The notes under the pieces were generated by a model. That model was not told the origin of the DNA. It did no database searches and saw only the letters and a list, made by a program, of their open reading frames with translations. A program made the position numbers and the translations under genes. Positions 7,431 to 17,362 of a DNA stretch of 64,000 bases are shown in pieces. Every line of letters begins with the position of its first letter. The first letter of the stretch is position 1. The DNA comes from Rhizobiales bacterium 62-47 (GTDB lineage: Bacteria > Pseudomonadota > Alphaproteobacteria > Rhizobiales > Xanthobacteraceae): assembly GCA_001899255.1 (NCBI GenBank), contig MKVX01000005.1, positions 310,001-374,000 on the forward strand. The letters run 5' to 3'.

Positions 7431-9835
7431 AATTCACGCTCTCCTGGCTGAAGGATCATCTCGACACCGACGAGCCGCTGCAGAAGCTCGCCGACAAGCT
7501 GACCATGATCGGGCTCGAGGTCGAGCACATCGACAACAAGGCCGAGCAGCTCCGGCCGATCCGCATCGCGCGCGTGATCTCCGCCGTGCAGCACCCGAAC
7601 GCGGATCGCCTGCGCGTCTGCATGGTCGATGTCGGCGATGGTGGAGCGCCGGTGCAGGTGGTGTGCGGCGCACCGAACGCGCGTGACGGCCTCGTCACCA
7701 TCTTCGGCCCGCCCGGCACCTACATTCCCGGCAAGAACATCACGCTCAGCGTCGGCTCAATTCGCGGCGTCGAATCGCGCGGCATGCTGATTTCCGGCGC
7801 CGAGATCGAGATCTCCGACGACCACAGCGGCATCGTCGAACTGCCGGCGGATGCGCCGATCGGCGCGTCCTATGTCGAATGGGCCAGGCTGATCGACCCG
7901 GTGATCGAGATCAACCTGACGCCGAACCGGCAGGACGCCACCGGCGTGCACGGCATCGCGCGCGATCTCGCCGCCGCCGACATGGGCAAGTTCAAGGACC
8001 CGGCGATCAAGCCGATCAAGGGCGAATTCCCCTGCCCGGTGCAAGTGAAGGTCGAAGACGCGACGCTATGCCCCGGCTTCGCGCTGCGGCTGGTGCGCGG
8101 GGTGAAGAACGGCCCGTCGCCGGAGTGGCTGCAGCAGCGGCTCACCGCCATCGGCCTGCGCCCGATCAACGCGCTGGTCGATATCACCAACTTCATGACC
8201 TACGACCGCGCCCGGCCGCTGCATGTGTTCGACGCCAAGAAGGTGCATGGAAATCTCACCGTGCGCCACGCGCGCGACGGCGAGGAATTGCTGGCGCTCG
8301 ACGGCAAGACCTACAAGCTCGACCCGTCGATCTGCGTCATCGCCGACGACAACGGCGTCGAATCGCTGGCCGGCATCATGGGCGGCGAGGCGTCGGGCTG
8401 CGACGAGAACACCACTGACGTGCTGATCGAATCGGCGCTGTGGAACGAGATCAACATCGCGCAGACCGGCCGCAAGCTCGGCATCAATTCCGACGCGCGC
8501 TACCGCTTCGAGCGCGGCGTGGATCCGGCCTTCATGGTGCCCGGTCTCGAACTCGCGACCAAAATGGTGATGGAGCTATGCGGCGGCACGCCGTCGGAGA
8601 ACGTCGTGGTCGGCAAGGCTTTCCCCGACGACCGCGTCATCGACTATCCGCTCAGCGAATTGAAGCGCCTCACCGGCATCGACGTGCCGCTGCCGGAAGC
8701 GCGCGGCATCCTGCAACGGCTCGGCTTCATGATGGCGGGCACCGGCCCGGTGGTGAAGATCGCGGTGCCGTCATGGCGCAGCGACGTGCACGGCAAGGCC
8801 GATATCGTCGAGGAGATCGTGCGTATCGTTGGCGTCGACAAGGTGCCGATGACGCCGTTCGACCGTGGCGACGCACCGCGCAAACCAGTGCTGACGCCGC
8901 TGCAGTCGCGCACCCGCCGCGCCAAGCGCGCTCTCGCCGCGCGCGGCATGGTCGAAGCCGTAACGTGGTCGTTCATCTCCAAGCCGCAGGCTGAATTGTT
9001 CGGCGGCGGCAGCGCCGCGCTGGCGCTGGCCAATCCGATTGCGGCGGATCTCTCCGACATGCGGCCGAGCCTGCTGCCGGGCCTGATCGCCACGGCGCAG
9101 GCCAACAGCGACCGCGGCTCCGGCGATGTCGCGCTGTTCGAGGTCGGCCAGATTTTCCGCGGCGACCGCCCGCAGGATCAATTCACCTCGGCTGCCGGCG
9201 TGCGCCATGGCTTCGCGTCGTCGCAAGGCCTCGGCCGCCACTGGACCGGTTCGGCAGCCGCCACCGCGTTCGACGCCAAGGCCGATGCCATCGCCGTGCT
9301 GGCCGCTGCCGGCGCGCCGGTGCAGGCGTTGCAGATCGTCCCCGGCGGCGCGAGCTGGCTGCATCCCGGCCGCTCCGGCACCATCCAGATCGGCCCGCAG
9401 AACATCCTTGGCTATTTCGGCGAGCTGCATCCGCGCGCGCTGGAAGCGTTGCGCGCCGACGGCCCGCTGCTGGCGTTCGAAGTGCTTCTCGACCGCATCC
9501 CCGACGGCAAGGTGAAGGCCACCCGCGCCAAGCCGACGCTGGAGCTGGCGGCGTTCCATCCGGTGTCGCGCGACTTCGCCTTCATCGTCGACCGCAAGGT
9601 GAAAGCCGCCGACATTGTGCGTGCCGCGCAGGCGGCCGACAAGAAGCTCATCACCGGGGTCAGCGTGTTCGACGTCTACGAGGGCAAAGGCATCGATCCC
9701 GACAAGAAGTCGCTGGCCATCGCCGTGACCATGCAGCCGCGCGACAAGACGCTGACCGATCAGGAAATCGATGCGGTGGCGGCGAAGATCGTCGCCGAGG
9801 TCGGCAAGAAGACCGGCGGCACGTTGCGCGGATAA
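7427..9835 (+). CDS. pheT: phenylalanine--tRNA ligase beta subunit
   Basis: The 802-residue protein is full length. Order of domains: B1 with [14 protein letters not shown]; an EMAP/tRNA-binding OB fold (about 40-150, [33 protein letters not shown]); B3/B4 editing region ([38 protein letters not shown]); B5 (about 400-475); catalytic-like B6/B7 ([34 protein letters not shown]); and the ferredoxin-fold anticodon-binding domain at the C-terminus ([39 protein letters not shown]). It pairs with PheS, and the beta subunit edits mischarged Tyr-tRNA-Phe. A GAGG Shine-Dalgarno precedes the ATG. Confidence 0.98.
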   Translation: MKFTLSWLKDHLDTDEPLQKLADKLTMIGLEVEHIDNKAEQLRPIRIARVISAVQHPNADRLRVCMVDVGDGGAPVQVVCGAPNARDGLVTIFGPPGTYIPGKNITLSVGSIRGVESRGMLISGAEIEISDDHSGIVELPADAPIGASYVEWARLIDPVIEINLTPNRQDATGVHGIARDLAAADMGKFKDPAIKPIKGEFPCPVQVKVEDATLCPGFALRLVRGVKNGPSPEWLQQRLTAIGLRPINALVDITNFMTYDRARPLHVFDAKKVHGNLTVRHARDGEELLALDGKTYKLDPSICVIADDNGVESLAGIMGGEASGCDENTTDVLIESALWNEINIAQTGRKLGINSDARYRFERGVDPAFMVPGLELATKMVMELCGGTPSENVVVGKAFPDDRVIDYPLSELKRLTGIDVPLPEARGILQRLGFMMAGTGPVVKIAVPSWRSDVHGKADIVEEIVRIVGVDKVPMTPFDRGDAPRKPVLTPLQSRTRRAKRALAARGMVEAVTWSFISKPQAELFGGGSAALALANPIAADLSDMRPSLLPGLIATAQANSDRGSGDVALFEVGQIFRGDRPQDQFTSAAGVRHGFASSQGLGRHWTGSAAATAFDAKADAIAVLAAAGAPVQALQIVPGGASWLHPGRSGTIQIGPQNILGYFGELHPRALEALRADGPLLAFEVLLDRIPDGKVKATRAKPTLELAAFHPVSRDFAFIVDRKVKAADIVRAAQAADKKLITGVSVFDVYEGKGIDPDKKSLAIAVTMQPRDKTLTDQEIDAVAAKIVAEVGKKTGGTLRG

Positions 9836-9980
9836 ACGTCGCGCGCAGCAAGATGCGAAGCGGGTGGGTGATTACGTCCGACAGAGCCGCCACCCCGATG
9901 CTCGTTTCGCTTTGCATCGCTCCTCATGCTTTAAGGAGGGGGTAAAGCAAGTGCTTCGTCATGACGGGGGATGAAAGTCG

Positions 9981-10745
9981 ATGCTGGCTGGTCTCACCGC
10001 CGCCGGACTGAGCGGACCGGCCCTTCTCGCGCTCGTCGTCACCGCGTTCCTCTCCGGTCTCGGGCGCGGCTTTTCCGGCTTCGGGTCGGCGTTGATCTTC
10101 ATGCCGCTGGCCAGCGCCGTGATCAGCGCACAGATGGCCTCGCCGCTATTGCTGATCGTCGAGATGATCGCCGCCGCCGGGCTGGTGCCCGGCACGCTGC
10201 ATCTCGCCAACAAACGCGAAGTCACGCTGATGGTGATCGGTTCGCTGCTCGGCGTACCGCTCGGCACCCTGTTCCTGCTCTATGCCGATCCGCTGACGGT
10301 GCGCTGGATGATCGTCGGCCTGATCACGCCGCTGCTGGCGCTGATGATGGCCGGCTGGCGCTACCCGCATCAGCCCACCGCGCCGGTGACGACTGCGGTC
10401 GGCGGCATCGCCGGATTCTTCGGCGGCGTAGCGCAGGTCGGCGGCCCGCCGATCGCGCTGTACTGGCTGCGCGACGCCACCGCGGCGGCGGTGACCCGCG
10501 CCAGCTTCATTCTGTACTTCGCGCTGGCGGATCTTATCATCCTCGCCACCTATCTCTGGGGCGGCCTGTTCACGCAAGCGGTGATCGTGCTTGCGCTGAT
10601 CGCCGGGCCGGCGTTCGGCATCGGCCTGTGGATCGGCACGCATATGTTCGGCCTCGCCAGCGAAACCACCTTCCGCCGCGTCTGCTACGCGATGATCGCC
10701 GCTTCGGCGCTGGTCAGCCTGCCGATCTTCGACGGGCTGCGCTGA
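9981..10745 (+). CDS. TSUP family permease (TauE/SafE-like)
   Basis: A 254-residue membrane protein with about eight hydrophobic segments and the TSUP/DUF81 pattern. The first repeat opens with LLALVVTAFLSGLGRGFSGFGSALIFMPLA. The second repeat holds GGIAGFFGGVAQVGGPPIALYWLRD, the conserved Gly/Pro motif. Family members move sulfur-containing anions such as sulfite, sulfoacetate or taurine-derived organosulfonates across the inner membrane; the substrate here is unknown. The next gene, a Tat-exported MBL hydrolase, starts 71 bases downstream and may be co-transcribed. Confidence 0.85.
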   Translation: MLAGLTAAGLSGPALLALVVTAFLSGLGRGFSGFGSALIFMPLASAVISAQMASPLLLIVEMIAAAGLVPGTLHLANKREVTLMVIGSLLGVPLGTLFLLYADPLTVRWMIVGLITPLLALMMAGWRYPHQPTAPVTTAVGGIAGFFGGVAQVGGPPIALYWLRDATAAAVTRASFILYFALADLIILATYLWGGLFTQAVIVLALIAGPAFGIGLWIGTHMFGLASETTFRRVCYAMIAASALVSLPIFDGLR

Positions 10746-10816
10746 CGACATCGTGCCTTGTCCGATGGACCGCGCCGGGATTAGCCTCGGACGTCATCGT
10801 TCAACGGGAGGCACCG

Positions 10817-11770
10817 ATGCTGCATCGCCGCGACCTTTTGAAGATTTCAGCGCTGGGCGGCGTCGCCGCGCTGGCGAAAATCCCCGCCGCGCGGGCGCAA
10901 CCGGCCACCGCCAAGCCGCGCACGCGCATCGTGTTCCTCGGCACCAAGGGCGGCCCGCGCGTCGAGACGGGCCGCTCCAATCCCGCCAACCTGATCGAGA
11001 TCAACGGCACCCGCATCGTGATCGATTGCGGCATGGGCGTCAGTCATCAGCTGGCGGCGGCGCACATTCCGCTGACCACGGTGAAGGACATCTTCATCAG
11101 CCATCACCATTCCGATCACAATCTGGAATACGGCAACCTGGTCTACAACGCCTGGGCCACCGGACTCTCGACGCCGATCCATTCGTTCGGGCCGAAAGGG
11201 CTCGAGGCGATGACCAAGACCTATTGGGAACTGAACAAGTTCGATATCGACACCCGCATCGCCGACGAAGGCCGCCCCGATCCGCGCCCGCTGCTGATCG
11301 CGAAGGATATCGATGCCGACGGCGTGGTGCTGAAGACCGACGACTTCACCGTCACCGCATTTCGCACGCCGCATCCGCCGATCACCGACAACTTCGCCTA
11401 CAAGTTCACGACGCCGGATGGCACCGTCGTGTTCTCCAGCGACACCGACTACAATCCGAAGCTCGCCGAATTCGCCAAGGGCGCCGACGTGCTGGTGCAC
11501 GAAGCGCTGTATGCGCCGTTCGTCGACAAACTGGTGGCACGGGTCAAGAACGGCGCGACGCTCGGCAAGCATCTGCTGGAGAGCCACACCACCGCCGAGG
11601 ATGTCGGCAAGATCGCGACCGCCGCCGGCGTCAAGCTGCTGGTGCTGAGTCATCTGGTGCCCGGCGATATCGACGTCACCGACGAGCAATGGACCGCCGC
11701 CGTGCGCAAGAATTATTCCGGCAAGATGATCGTGGCGAAGGACCTGATGGAACTGCCGTTGCCGGTGTGA
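10817..11770 (+). CDS. Tat-exported MBL-fold metallo-hydrolase
   Basis: The protein (317 residues from the ATG at 10817, preceded by GGGAGG) starts with a twin-arginine signal (RRDLLKISALGGVAALAKIP...ARA). The mature domain is a metallo-beta-lactamase fold of the RNase Z/arylsulfatase-like type. It has the zinc motif HHHSDH (about residue 95), FRTPHPPITDNFAYKF, SSDTDYNP with the bridging aspartate, VHEA, ESHTTAEDVG and LSHLVPGD with the last histidine. Family members hydrolyse phosphodiesters, sulfate esters or lactones; the substrate cannot be assigned. The open frame extends upstream to 9971 inside the permease gene, but that part has no homology. Confidence 0.88.
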   Translation: MLHRRDLLKISALGGVAALAKIPAARAQPATAKPRTRIVFLGTKGGPRVETGRSNPANLIEINGTRIVIDCGMGVSHQLAAAHIPLTTVKDIFISHHHSDHNLEYGNLVYNAWATGLSTPIHSFGPKGLEAMTKTYWELNKFDIDTRIADEGRPDPRPLLIAKDIDADGVVLKTDDFTVTAFRTPHPPITDNFAYKFTTPDGTVVFSSDTDYNPKLAEFAKGADVLVHEALYAPFVDKLVARVKNGATLGKHLLESHTTAEDVGKIATAAGVKLLVLSHLVPGDIDVTDEQWTAAVRKNYSGKMIVAKDLMELPLPV

Positions 11771-11788
11771 ACGGCGAGCAAGCCGCCC

Positions 11789-11892
11789 GTCATCCTGAGG
11801 TGCGAGCCAACTTCGGCGAGCCTCGAAGGAGGACGCGCGGGCGCGGATCAATCATCCTTCGAGGCGCGCAAGAGCGCGCACCTCAGGATGAC
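11789..11892. repeat. intergenic palindromic repeat, family C
   Basis: The element begins GTCATCCTGAGGTGCGAGCC and ends GCACCTCAGGATGAC. Outer arms CATCCTGAGGTGCG/CGCACCTCAGGATG pair almost perfectly and an inner pair CTTCG..GCCTCGAAGGA/TCCTTCGAGGC forms a second stem. It sits between the convergent MBL-hydrolase and amine-oxidase genes. A degenerate second copy starts at about 63916. Confidence 0.75.
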
Positions 11893-11939
11893 GCCGCGTA
11901 CGTTGCGGCGACTCGTTCGCAAACACATAACGCGCGATG

Positions 11940-13325
11940 TCAGGACTTCTTGCTGCGCTTCTTCTTGCCCGGCTTCGCGGCGGGTTCGGGTTTCGCCGGC
12001 CCGAGCTTCTTCAGCACGGCATCGGCGGCGCGTTCGCCGCTCTCCCAGGCGCCATCGACAGTGCCCGGCCAGGTCTCGTGCGTGGCTTCGCCGGCGAGAT
12101 ACACATTGCCGAACGGCTCCGCCAGAATCTTGCGCGACGGTTGCCCGCCCGGTGCCGCCGCCGACATCGCACCGAGCGCGAACGGCGCGGCGTTCCAGCG
12201 CGTCGCCACCGAACGCTGCACCTTGGCGACCGCTTCGCTGCCATAGAGGCTACCCAGCCATTCATGCGCGAACGCGATCATCGCGGCCTCGCCCTGCGCC
12301 GCCAGATCGCGCCCGAACGATCCCGCGACGTCGACGGTGCACAGCGACGACCCGCCGATGTTGGCATAGAGCAGCGCGGTGCGCGTGGTCGTGCTCTGCT
12401 CGATCACCACCTCGTCGCGCCCGAGTCCCAGCGCATTCGGCGGCAGTTGCAGCGCGATGCGATCGTAACTGCCGAGGCTGAGCTTGCTCGCAGCATCGAG
12501 CTGACGCTTCGGCAACTCCGGCGCGAACGGCAGGCGGCCCGAGGTCAGCACGTTGCTCGACACCGTGACGATGGCGGCGCGCGCGGCGATGCGGCCGGAC
12601 GCGGTTTCGACCGCGACATCGCGATTGCTCCACACCACGCGCGTCACCGGCGTCGACAGCGCCACAGGAATACCTTCGGCGAGCTGCGCCACCAGCGCGC
12701 CGAGACCCTGACGGCAGGCGATCGCCGCCGTGTGTTCCTGCGCATAAAACTGATCGAGCACCGAGAGATCGCGCAGATCCTTGCCGGTGGCGCTGGGCCC
12801 GAGCACGAACTCCACCGTGGCCGCCCACTCGCCGAGATCCTTCGGCAGCACATCGGCGCAGGATGCATCGGCCTTGCCGCGCGCGGCATCGTCGATGGCG
12901 CGATTGGCACGCACCAGCGTGGCGAGAAAATCCTCGGTCTCGCCGGCACGCGCGTTGCGGCGGCCGATGCGAATTTTTTGTCCCGGCGGCGCTGGTGTCA
13001 CCTCGACACCGGCGGCACGCGCCAGCTTGATGATGGGATTGGCATCCGAATTGTAAAGCCAGCGTGCGCCGCAATCGAACGGAGCATCGAACGCCGCCGC
13101 ATCGGTGAGACAGCGGCCGCCGATGCGGTCGGTGGCCTCGACGACGACGACCTTGCGGTTCGCCGCCATGATGCGCCGCGCCGCCGCGATGCCGGCAGCG
13201 CCCGCGCCGATCACGACAATGTCAACGTCGCGCGGCAACGGCGCGGCATATGCACCGCGAGACAGCAATGGCCCTGCGCCAAATGCCGCAGCCGCCGACA
13301 GAAAGCCGCGCCGGGTAATTGTCAT
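11940..13325 (-). CDS. Tat-exported flavin amine oxidase (FAD-dependent)
   Basis: The 461-residue protein starts with a Tat-type signal (ITRRGFLSAAAAFGAGPLLSRG...AYA). The FAD Rossmann motif follows: DIVVIGAGAAGIAAARRI then VVVVEATDRIGGRC, with the GARWL loop typical of monoamine oxidase/polyamine oxidase-like enzymes. The C-terminal FAD-contact motif is VYLAGEATHETWPGTVDGAWESG. The extreme C-terminus is basic (KPGKKKRSKKS). The family oxidises amines, yielding aldehyde, ammonia and peroxide; the amine is unknown. It is convergent with the MBL-hydrolase gene and shares a divergent upstream region with the YiiX-like gene. Confidence 0.88.
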   Translation of the reverse strand: MTITRRGFLSAAAAFGAGPLLSRGAYAAPLPRDVDIVVIGAGAAGIAAARRIMAANRKVVVVEATDRIGGRCLTDAAAFDAPFDCGARWLYNSDANPIIKLARAAGVEVTPAPPGQKIRIGRRNARAGETEDFLATLVRANRAIDDAARGKADASCADVLPKDLGEWAATVEFVLGPSATGKDLRDLSVLDQFYAQEHTAAIACRQGLGALVAQLAEGIPVALSTPVTRVVWSNRDVAVETASGRIAARAAIVTVSSNVLTSGRLPFAPELPKRQLDAASKLSLGSYDRIALQLPPNALGLGRDEVVIEQSTTTRTALLYANIGGSSLCTVDVAGSFGRDLAAQGEAAMIAFAHEWLGSLYGSEAVAKVQRSVATRWNAAPFALGAMSAAAPGGQPSRKILAEPFGNVYLAGEATHETWPGTVDGAWESGERAADAVLKKLGPAKPEPAAKPGKKKRSKKS

Positions 13326-13523
13326 GTCATGGTTTCCGAATTTTGAAGCGCACCGGGAACGTCGGGGGAACTTGCTGCATCAAAGCCATAACGAGGTATG
13401 TGCGGCATCCTTCATGGTGAATCAATCCTGATTCCAGCCTGCAACGCATGAACTAAATTGCAATGGCTTTCGACCATCATGGGAGGCAGCAAGCGGCCGG
13501 AACGAGCCGCGGGGAGACCGGTT

Positions 13524-14399
13524 ATGGGTTTGATGCTCGACACCATCGGCAAGCTGATCGCAGGCTACCTTCAGAAGGAAGTGCCCGGCTACGAACCGTT
13601 CACGCCGAGCGATCCCGAGCGGCTGCGCGAAATCGTCCAGCCCGGCGACGTCATTCTGGTCGAGGGCAACAATCGGGTGTCCGGCATCATCAAGTATCTG
13701 ACGCAATCGACATGGTCGCACGCCGCGCTCTATGTCGGGCCGATCGACGGCGCCAACGAACCCGACGGCGAACCGCATGTGCTGATCGAGGCCAATATCG
13801 GCGAGGGCGTCGCCACCTCGCCGCTGTCGAAATATTTTCCGTATCACACCCGCATCTGCCGCCCGGTCGGACTGAGCTACGAGGACCGCACCACCGTGTG
13901 CCGCTACGCGATCAACCGCATCGGCTTCGGCTACGACACCAAGAACATCGTCGATCTGATGCGCTACCTGATCCCGCTGCCGGTGCCGCAGCGCTGGCGG
14001 CGGCGCATGATCGCGTTCGGCTCCGGCGATCCGACCAAGATCATCTGCTCGGCGCTGATCGCGCAGGCGTTCGAGGCGGTGCGTTATCCGATCCTGCCCA
14101 AGATCACCCGCACCCGCAGCCGGCAGGCGCGCCGCGAGATCCTGCACATCCGCGATTCATCGCTGTATATGCCGCGCGATTTCGACATCTCGCCGTATTT
14201 CGAAGTAGTCAAGCCGACCATCGAACTCGGCTTCGACTACACCTCGCTGCATTGGGCCGACCGCCAGAAGCCGCTCGCGGAGGTAGCGGGCGCCTTCGAT
14301 CCGTTTCCAGGGTCTGTCCCGGCGCCGTCACTCGTTCCTCAAACGCCTGACCCGGCGTCGCCGCCTGCAGGCGCGGGAGTAATCGCGCCCGCCGCGTGA
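13524..14399 (+). CDS. YiiX/YebB-like permuted papain-fold amidase or hydrolase
   Basis: The 291-residue product (ATG at 13524, GGGGAG upstream) has the circularly permuted NlpC/P60 order. The motif REIVQPGDVILVEG opens the domain and the catalytic histidine lies in STWSHAALYVG (about residue 66). The acidic position follows in HVLIEANIGEGV, and the nucleophilic cysteine comes late, in KIICSALIAQAF (about residue 175). Family members act on lipids, amides or cell-wall peptides, and the real substrate is unknown. No signal peptide is evident. The Pro/Ala-rich C-terminal 40 residues look disordered. An upstream ATG (13458) without a Shine-Dalgarno is less likely. Confidence 0.75.
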   Translation: MGLMLDTIGKLIAGYLQKEVPGYEPFTPSDPERLREIVQPGDVILVEGNNRVSGIIKYLTQSTWSHAALYVGPIDGANEPDGEPHVLIEANIGEGVATSPLSKYFPYHTRICRPVGLSYEDRTTVCRYAINRIGFGYDTKNIVDLMRYLIPLPVPQRWRRRMIAFGSGDPTKIICSALIAQAFEAVRYPILPKITRTRSRQARREILHIRDSSLYMPRDFDISPYFEVVKPTIELGFDYTSLHWADRQKPLAEVAGAFDPFPGSVPAPSLVPQTPDPASPPAGAGVIAPAA

Positions 14400-14504
14400 T
14401 CGCAAACGCCTTGCCCTCACCCGGGATCGTCGCGCCGGTTGACCGTAGCCCCGCCGCCAACAGATAGTCGGCGGCATCTTTGGCGAGCAAGGCAAGCCGT
14501 TGCG

Positions 14505-16334
14505 ATGGACGACACCACACCCGACAACGCCGAGCCGGCACAGAGCGACGCTATCGATTTCGATCTGCTCGACGAACTGTTCCGCGCTGACGATCTCGAA
14601 CAGCAGGCCTCGGGTCTCGCGCGAGTCGTGCTGTCGGTGTTCGAGCATTACTACGCCCGTTCGCGGCACATCCCGGAACTCGCCAAGGCCGCCTTCGAGA
14701 CGCGCAACTGGCGCGAGACGGTGCGGCTGTCGCGCCATCGCCTGACCATTTACGCCGCCTATCTCGATCAGCTCACGCCGGTGCTGCGCAGCGGCCTGCC
14801 GGAAGTCGCCACCGACGAGAGCCTGTGGGAACTGGCCGAGCGCGAATTCCTCGCCGCCATCTTCCATCGCTACGAAGCCGATTTCGCTTTCGCGTTCTGG
14901 CACTCGCTGCGCCGTGTGTTGCTGGAGAACGAATGGCGGCCGATCGCCTACGACTCCGGCGCCGCCGAAGGCCGCTTCCGTTGCGTCGCCGAGACGGTGA
15001 TCGGCACGCTGCACGGCGCGCTGCCGATCGACGCCGATCTCATTCGCCAGGTGCTCGACGTCCCCGGCCTCGATGCGCAGTGGCGCGACATCGAGGACGA
15101 CGCGCGGCGCGTTGCGCAGATCGTCGCCGCCATGCTGCAACGGCTCGAACCGCACGACGGCGAACCCGTCCGCATCGAAATGGCCAATGCCGGCTTCTAT
15201 CGCAATCGTGGCGCGACACTGATCGGGCGCATTCATCTGCCGCCGCGATCCGATGGAAGCCCGCGCCAGATGCCGTTGATGATCGCGCTGCTGAACGGCC
15301 ATGACGGTATCTTCGTCGATGCGGTGCTGTGCGAAAGCGACGAGATCCAGTACGCGTTCTCCTCGACACTGGCCAACTATCACGCCACCAACCCGTATTA
15401 TCACGAGCTGGCGCAGTTCCTCGCCGAGCTGATGCCGAAGCGGCCGCTCGGCCTGCATTATTCGACCATCGGCTTCCATCATCTCGGCAAGGTCGCGGTG
15501 ATGAAGGAATTGCTCGGTGACCACGCGCGCGGCGAAACCCTCGACACCGCGCCGGGCTTTCGCGGCACTGTGGCGATCGGCTTTTCGATGCCGTCGTCAC
15601 GCTACGTGCTGAAGATCATTCGCGACCGGCCGACCGAGGGCTACAAATGGGGCGAGTTCGCCGGGCTCAATAGCGTGCTCGACAAGTACCGGCTGGTGCA
15701 CGAGATGGATCGCGCCGGCTCGATGCTCGACAACATCATCTACAGCAACGTCAAGCTCGACCGCGCCATGTTCGCGCCCAGCCTGCTCGACGAACTGCTC
15801 GAAGCCGGCGTCGAGACGGTGAGCCTCGAACGTGGCGCCGTGGTGTTCAAGCATCTCATCGTGCAACTGAAGCTGACGCCGCTGCCGCTGTTCCTGGCCA
15901 GCGCCTCGCATGACGAGGCCCGCACCGCCGTGATCAATCTCGGCGACTGCATCAAGAACAACGCCGCGGCCAACATCTTCAACAAGGATCTCGACGGCCG
16001 CAATTACGGCGTCAGCGGCATTCTCAAGGTCTATCTGTTCGACTACGACGCCGTCGAACCGCTGACCGAGGTCAAGGTGCGAACCAACGCCGACCGCGAG
16101 CCCGGCGAGGAGGACATTCCCGACTGGTACTTCGAGGACGGCACCATCTTCCTGCCCGAGGAAACCATCAGCGGATTGCGCATCGACGATGCCCGGCTGC
16201 GGCGCATGTTCCTCGACGCGCATCCCGACATCACCACCGTCGCCTATTGGGAGGCGATGCAGCAGGCTTTGCGCGAAGGCAAGGTGCCGCCGGTGCGCAG
16301 CTATCCCGCCGCCCGCAGGCTCCGCCGCGACTGA
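14505..16334 (+). CDS. aceK: isocitrate dehydrogenase kinase/phosphatase AceK
   Basis: AceK reversibly phosphorylates isocitrate dehydrogenase, directing carbon between the TCA cycle and the glyoxylate shunt. The product (609 residues from ATG 14505) has the N-terminal regulatory domain (VLSVFEHYYARSRHIPELAKAAFETRNW). The bifunctional kinase domain shows APGFRGTVAIGF with SSRYVLKIIRD (ATP-binding Lys), HEMDRAGSMLDN, the catalytic-loop region AAANIFNKDLDGRNYGV and the metal-binding LFDYDAVEPLTEV. A TTG at 14439 could add 22 residues. No icd, aceA or glcB lies in the window, so its partners are elsewhere. Confidence 0.95.
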   Translation: MDDTTPDNAEPAQSDAIDFDLLDELFRADDLEQQASGLARVVLSVFEHYYARSRHIPELAKAAFETRNWRETVRLSRHRLTIYAAYLDQLTPVLRSGLPEVATDESLWELAEREFLAAIFHRYEADFAFAFWHSLRRVLLENEWRPIAYDSGAAEGRFRCVAETVIGTLHGALPIDADLIRQVLDVPGLDAQWRDIEDDARRVAQIVAAMLQRLEPHDGEPVRIEMANAGFYRNRGATLIGRIHLPPRSDGSPRQMPLMIALLNGHDGIFVDAVLCESDEIQYAFSSTLANYHATNPYYHELAQFLAELMPKRPLGLHYSTIGFHHLGKVAVMKELLGDHARGETLDTAPGFRGTVAIGFSMPSSRYVLKIIRDRPTEGYKWGEFAGLNSVLDKYRLVHEMDRAGSMLDNIIYSNVKLDRAMFAPSLLDELLEAGVETVSLERGAVVFKHLIVQLKLTPLPLFLASASHDEARTAVINLGDCIKNNAAANIFNKDLDGRNYGVSGILKVYLFDYDAVEPLTEVKVRTNADREPGEEDIPDWYFEDGTIFLPEETISGLRIDDARLRRMFLDAHPDITTVAYWEAMQQALREGKVPPVRSYPAARRLRRD

Positions 16335-16420
16335 CGCAAGAGCGCCACCGCAGCGCATCTTGTCGATGCGCGGCGCGATCTCTATCTCTGCGAGGACCAT
16401 CAGCAAGGGATACCGCTGCC

Positions 16421-17173
16421 ATGTGGGACGCCGCCGTCAAGGCCCTGTCGCAGATCCTGTCGCCGCCGATGCGCGCCATCCTGTGGCGATCAATCGCGCT
16501 GGCGCTGGTGCTGATCGTCGCATTGGCCACCGCGTTGCAGCGGCTGCTGAGCTGGGCGGCGACCTCCGGCATGATGTGGGCGGAAGCCACGCTCGGCCCG
16601 GATTACCACACGCCGCTCAATGCGCTGTCGTGGATCGTCTCCATCGCCGCCGGTTTCGGCATCGTTTTCGGGGCGATCTTCCTGATGCCCGCGATCACCT
16701 CGCTGGTCGCCAGCGTGTTCGTCGATGATGTCGCCGACATCGTCGAGCGCGAACATTATCCGGCGGAGAAGCCCGGCACCGCGCTGCCGTTGTCACTCGC
16801 GCTGAGCGAAGGCGTCAAGTTCGCGTTGCTCACCATCGTCGTCTATCTGCTGGCGCTGCCGTTCGTGTTCATCGCCGGCGCCGGCTTCATCGCCTTCTTC
16901 GTCGCCACCGCATGGCTGCTCGGCCGGCAGTATTTCGAGATGGCGGCGATGCGTTTCCGCTCGGTCGCCGACGCAAAGGCGATGCGCAAGCAGAACGCAG
17001 CGATGATCTTCACCGCCGGGCTGTTGATCGCGGCGTTCGTGTCGATCCCCATCGTCAACCTCGCCACGCCGCTGTTCGGCATGGCGCTGATGGTGCATCT
17101 CCACAAGCAGCTGTCCGGCCCGCGTCCGGAATTGCTCGATCCCGTGCGCAAGACCAGCGTGCCGACGGTGTAG
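16421..17173 (+). CDS. EI24 domain (CysZ-like) membrane protein
   Basis: A 250-residue inner-membrane protein with hydrophobic segments at about 20-40, 75-95, 135-155 and 200-225, and the EI24/CysZ pattern LPLSLALSEGVKFALLTIVVYLLALP...GPGFIAF-like (here GAGFIAFFVATAWLLGRQYFEM). E. coli CysZ of this family promotes sulfate uptake; many alphaproteobacterial members have no proven function. The start at 16421 follows AAGGGA; the longer open frame to 16247 overlaps the aceK 3' end. The gene follows aceK by 86 bases. Confidence 0.8.
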   Translation: MWDAAVKALSQILSPPMRAILWRSIALALVLIVALATALQRLLSWAATSGMMWAEATLGPDYHTPLNALSWIVSIAAGFGIVFGAIFLMPAITSLVASVFVDDVADIVEREHYPAEKPGTALPLSLALSEGVKFALLTIVVYLLALPFVFIAGAGFIAFFVATAWLLGRQYFEMAAMRFRSVADAKAMRKQNAAMIFTAGLLIAAFVSIPIVNLATPLFGMALMVHLHKQLSGPRPELLDPVRKTSVPTV

Positions 17174-17204
17174 CCAAACTCATCGGATGACCCACAACAC
17201 CGCC

Positions 17205-17340
17205 GTCGTGCCCGCGCAGGCGGGGACCCATAACCCCTGACATTCATGATGATTGCAGAGCCGATGCCTGATCGGTTCGAACATCTCGTCACCAGCCACA
17301 ACCGACACGGCGTATGGGTCCCTGCTTTCGCAGGGACGAC
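17205..17340. repeat. intergenic palindromic repeat, family D
   Basis: The unit starts GTCGTGCCCGCGCAGGCGGG and ends CTTTCGCAGGGACGAC, with the outer arm GGGACCCATA pairing with TATGGGTCCC. It fills the space between the convergent EI24 and nth genes. The 50 bases in the middle show no feature. Confidence 0.7.
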
Positions 17341-17362
17341 AAGGACGAATGTGCGTCGCCCC

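Noticed and set aside
9971-10816. N-terminal extension of the MBL hydrolase through the permease gene
   Set aside because: Arg-rich shadow of the TSUP gene in another frame; the Tat signal at 10817 with GGGAGG marks the real start.
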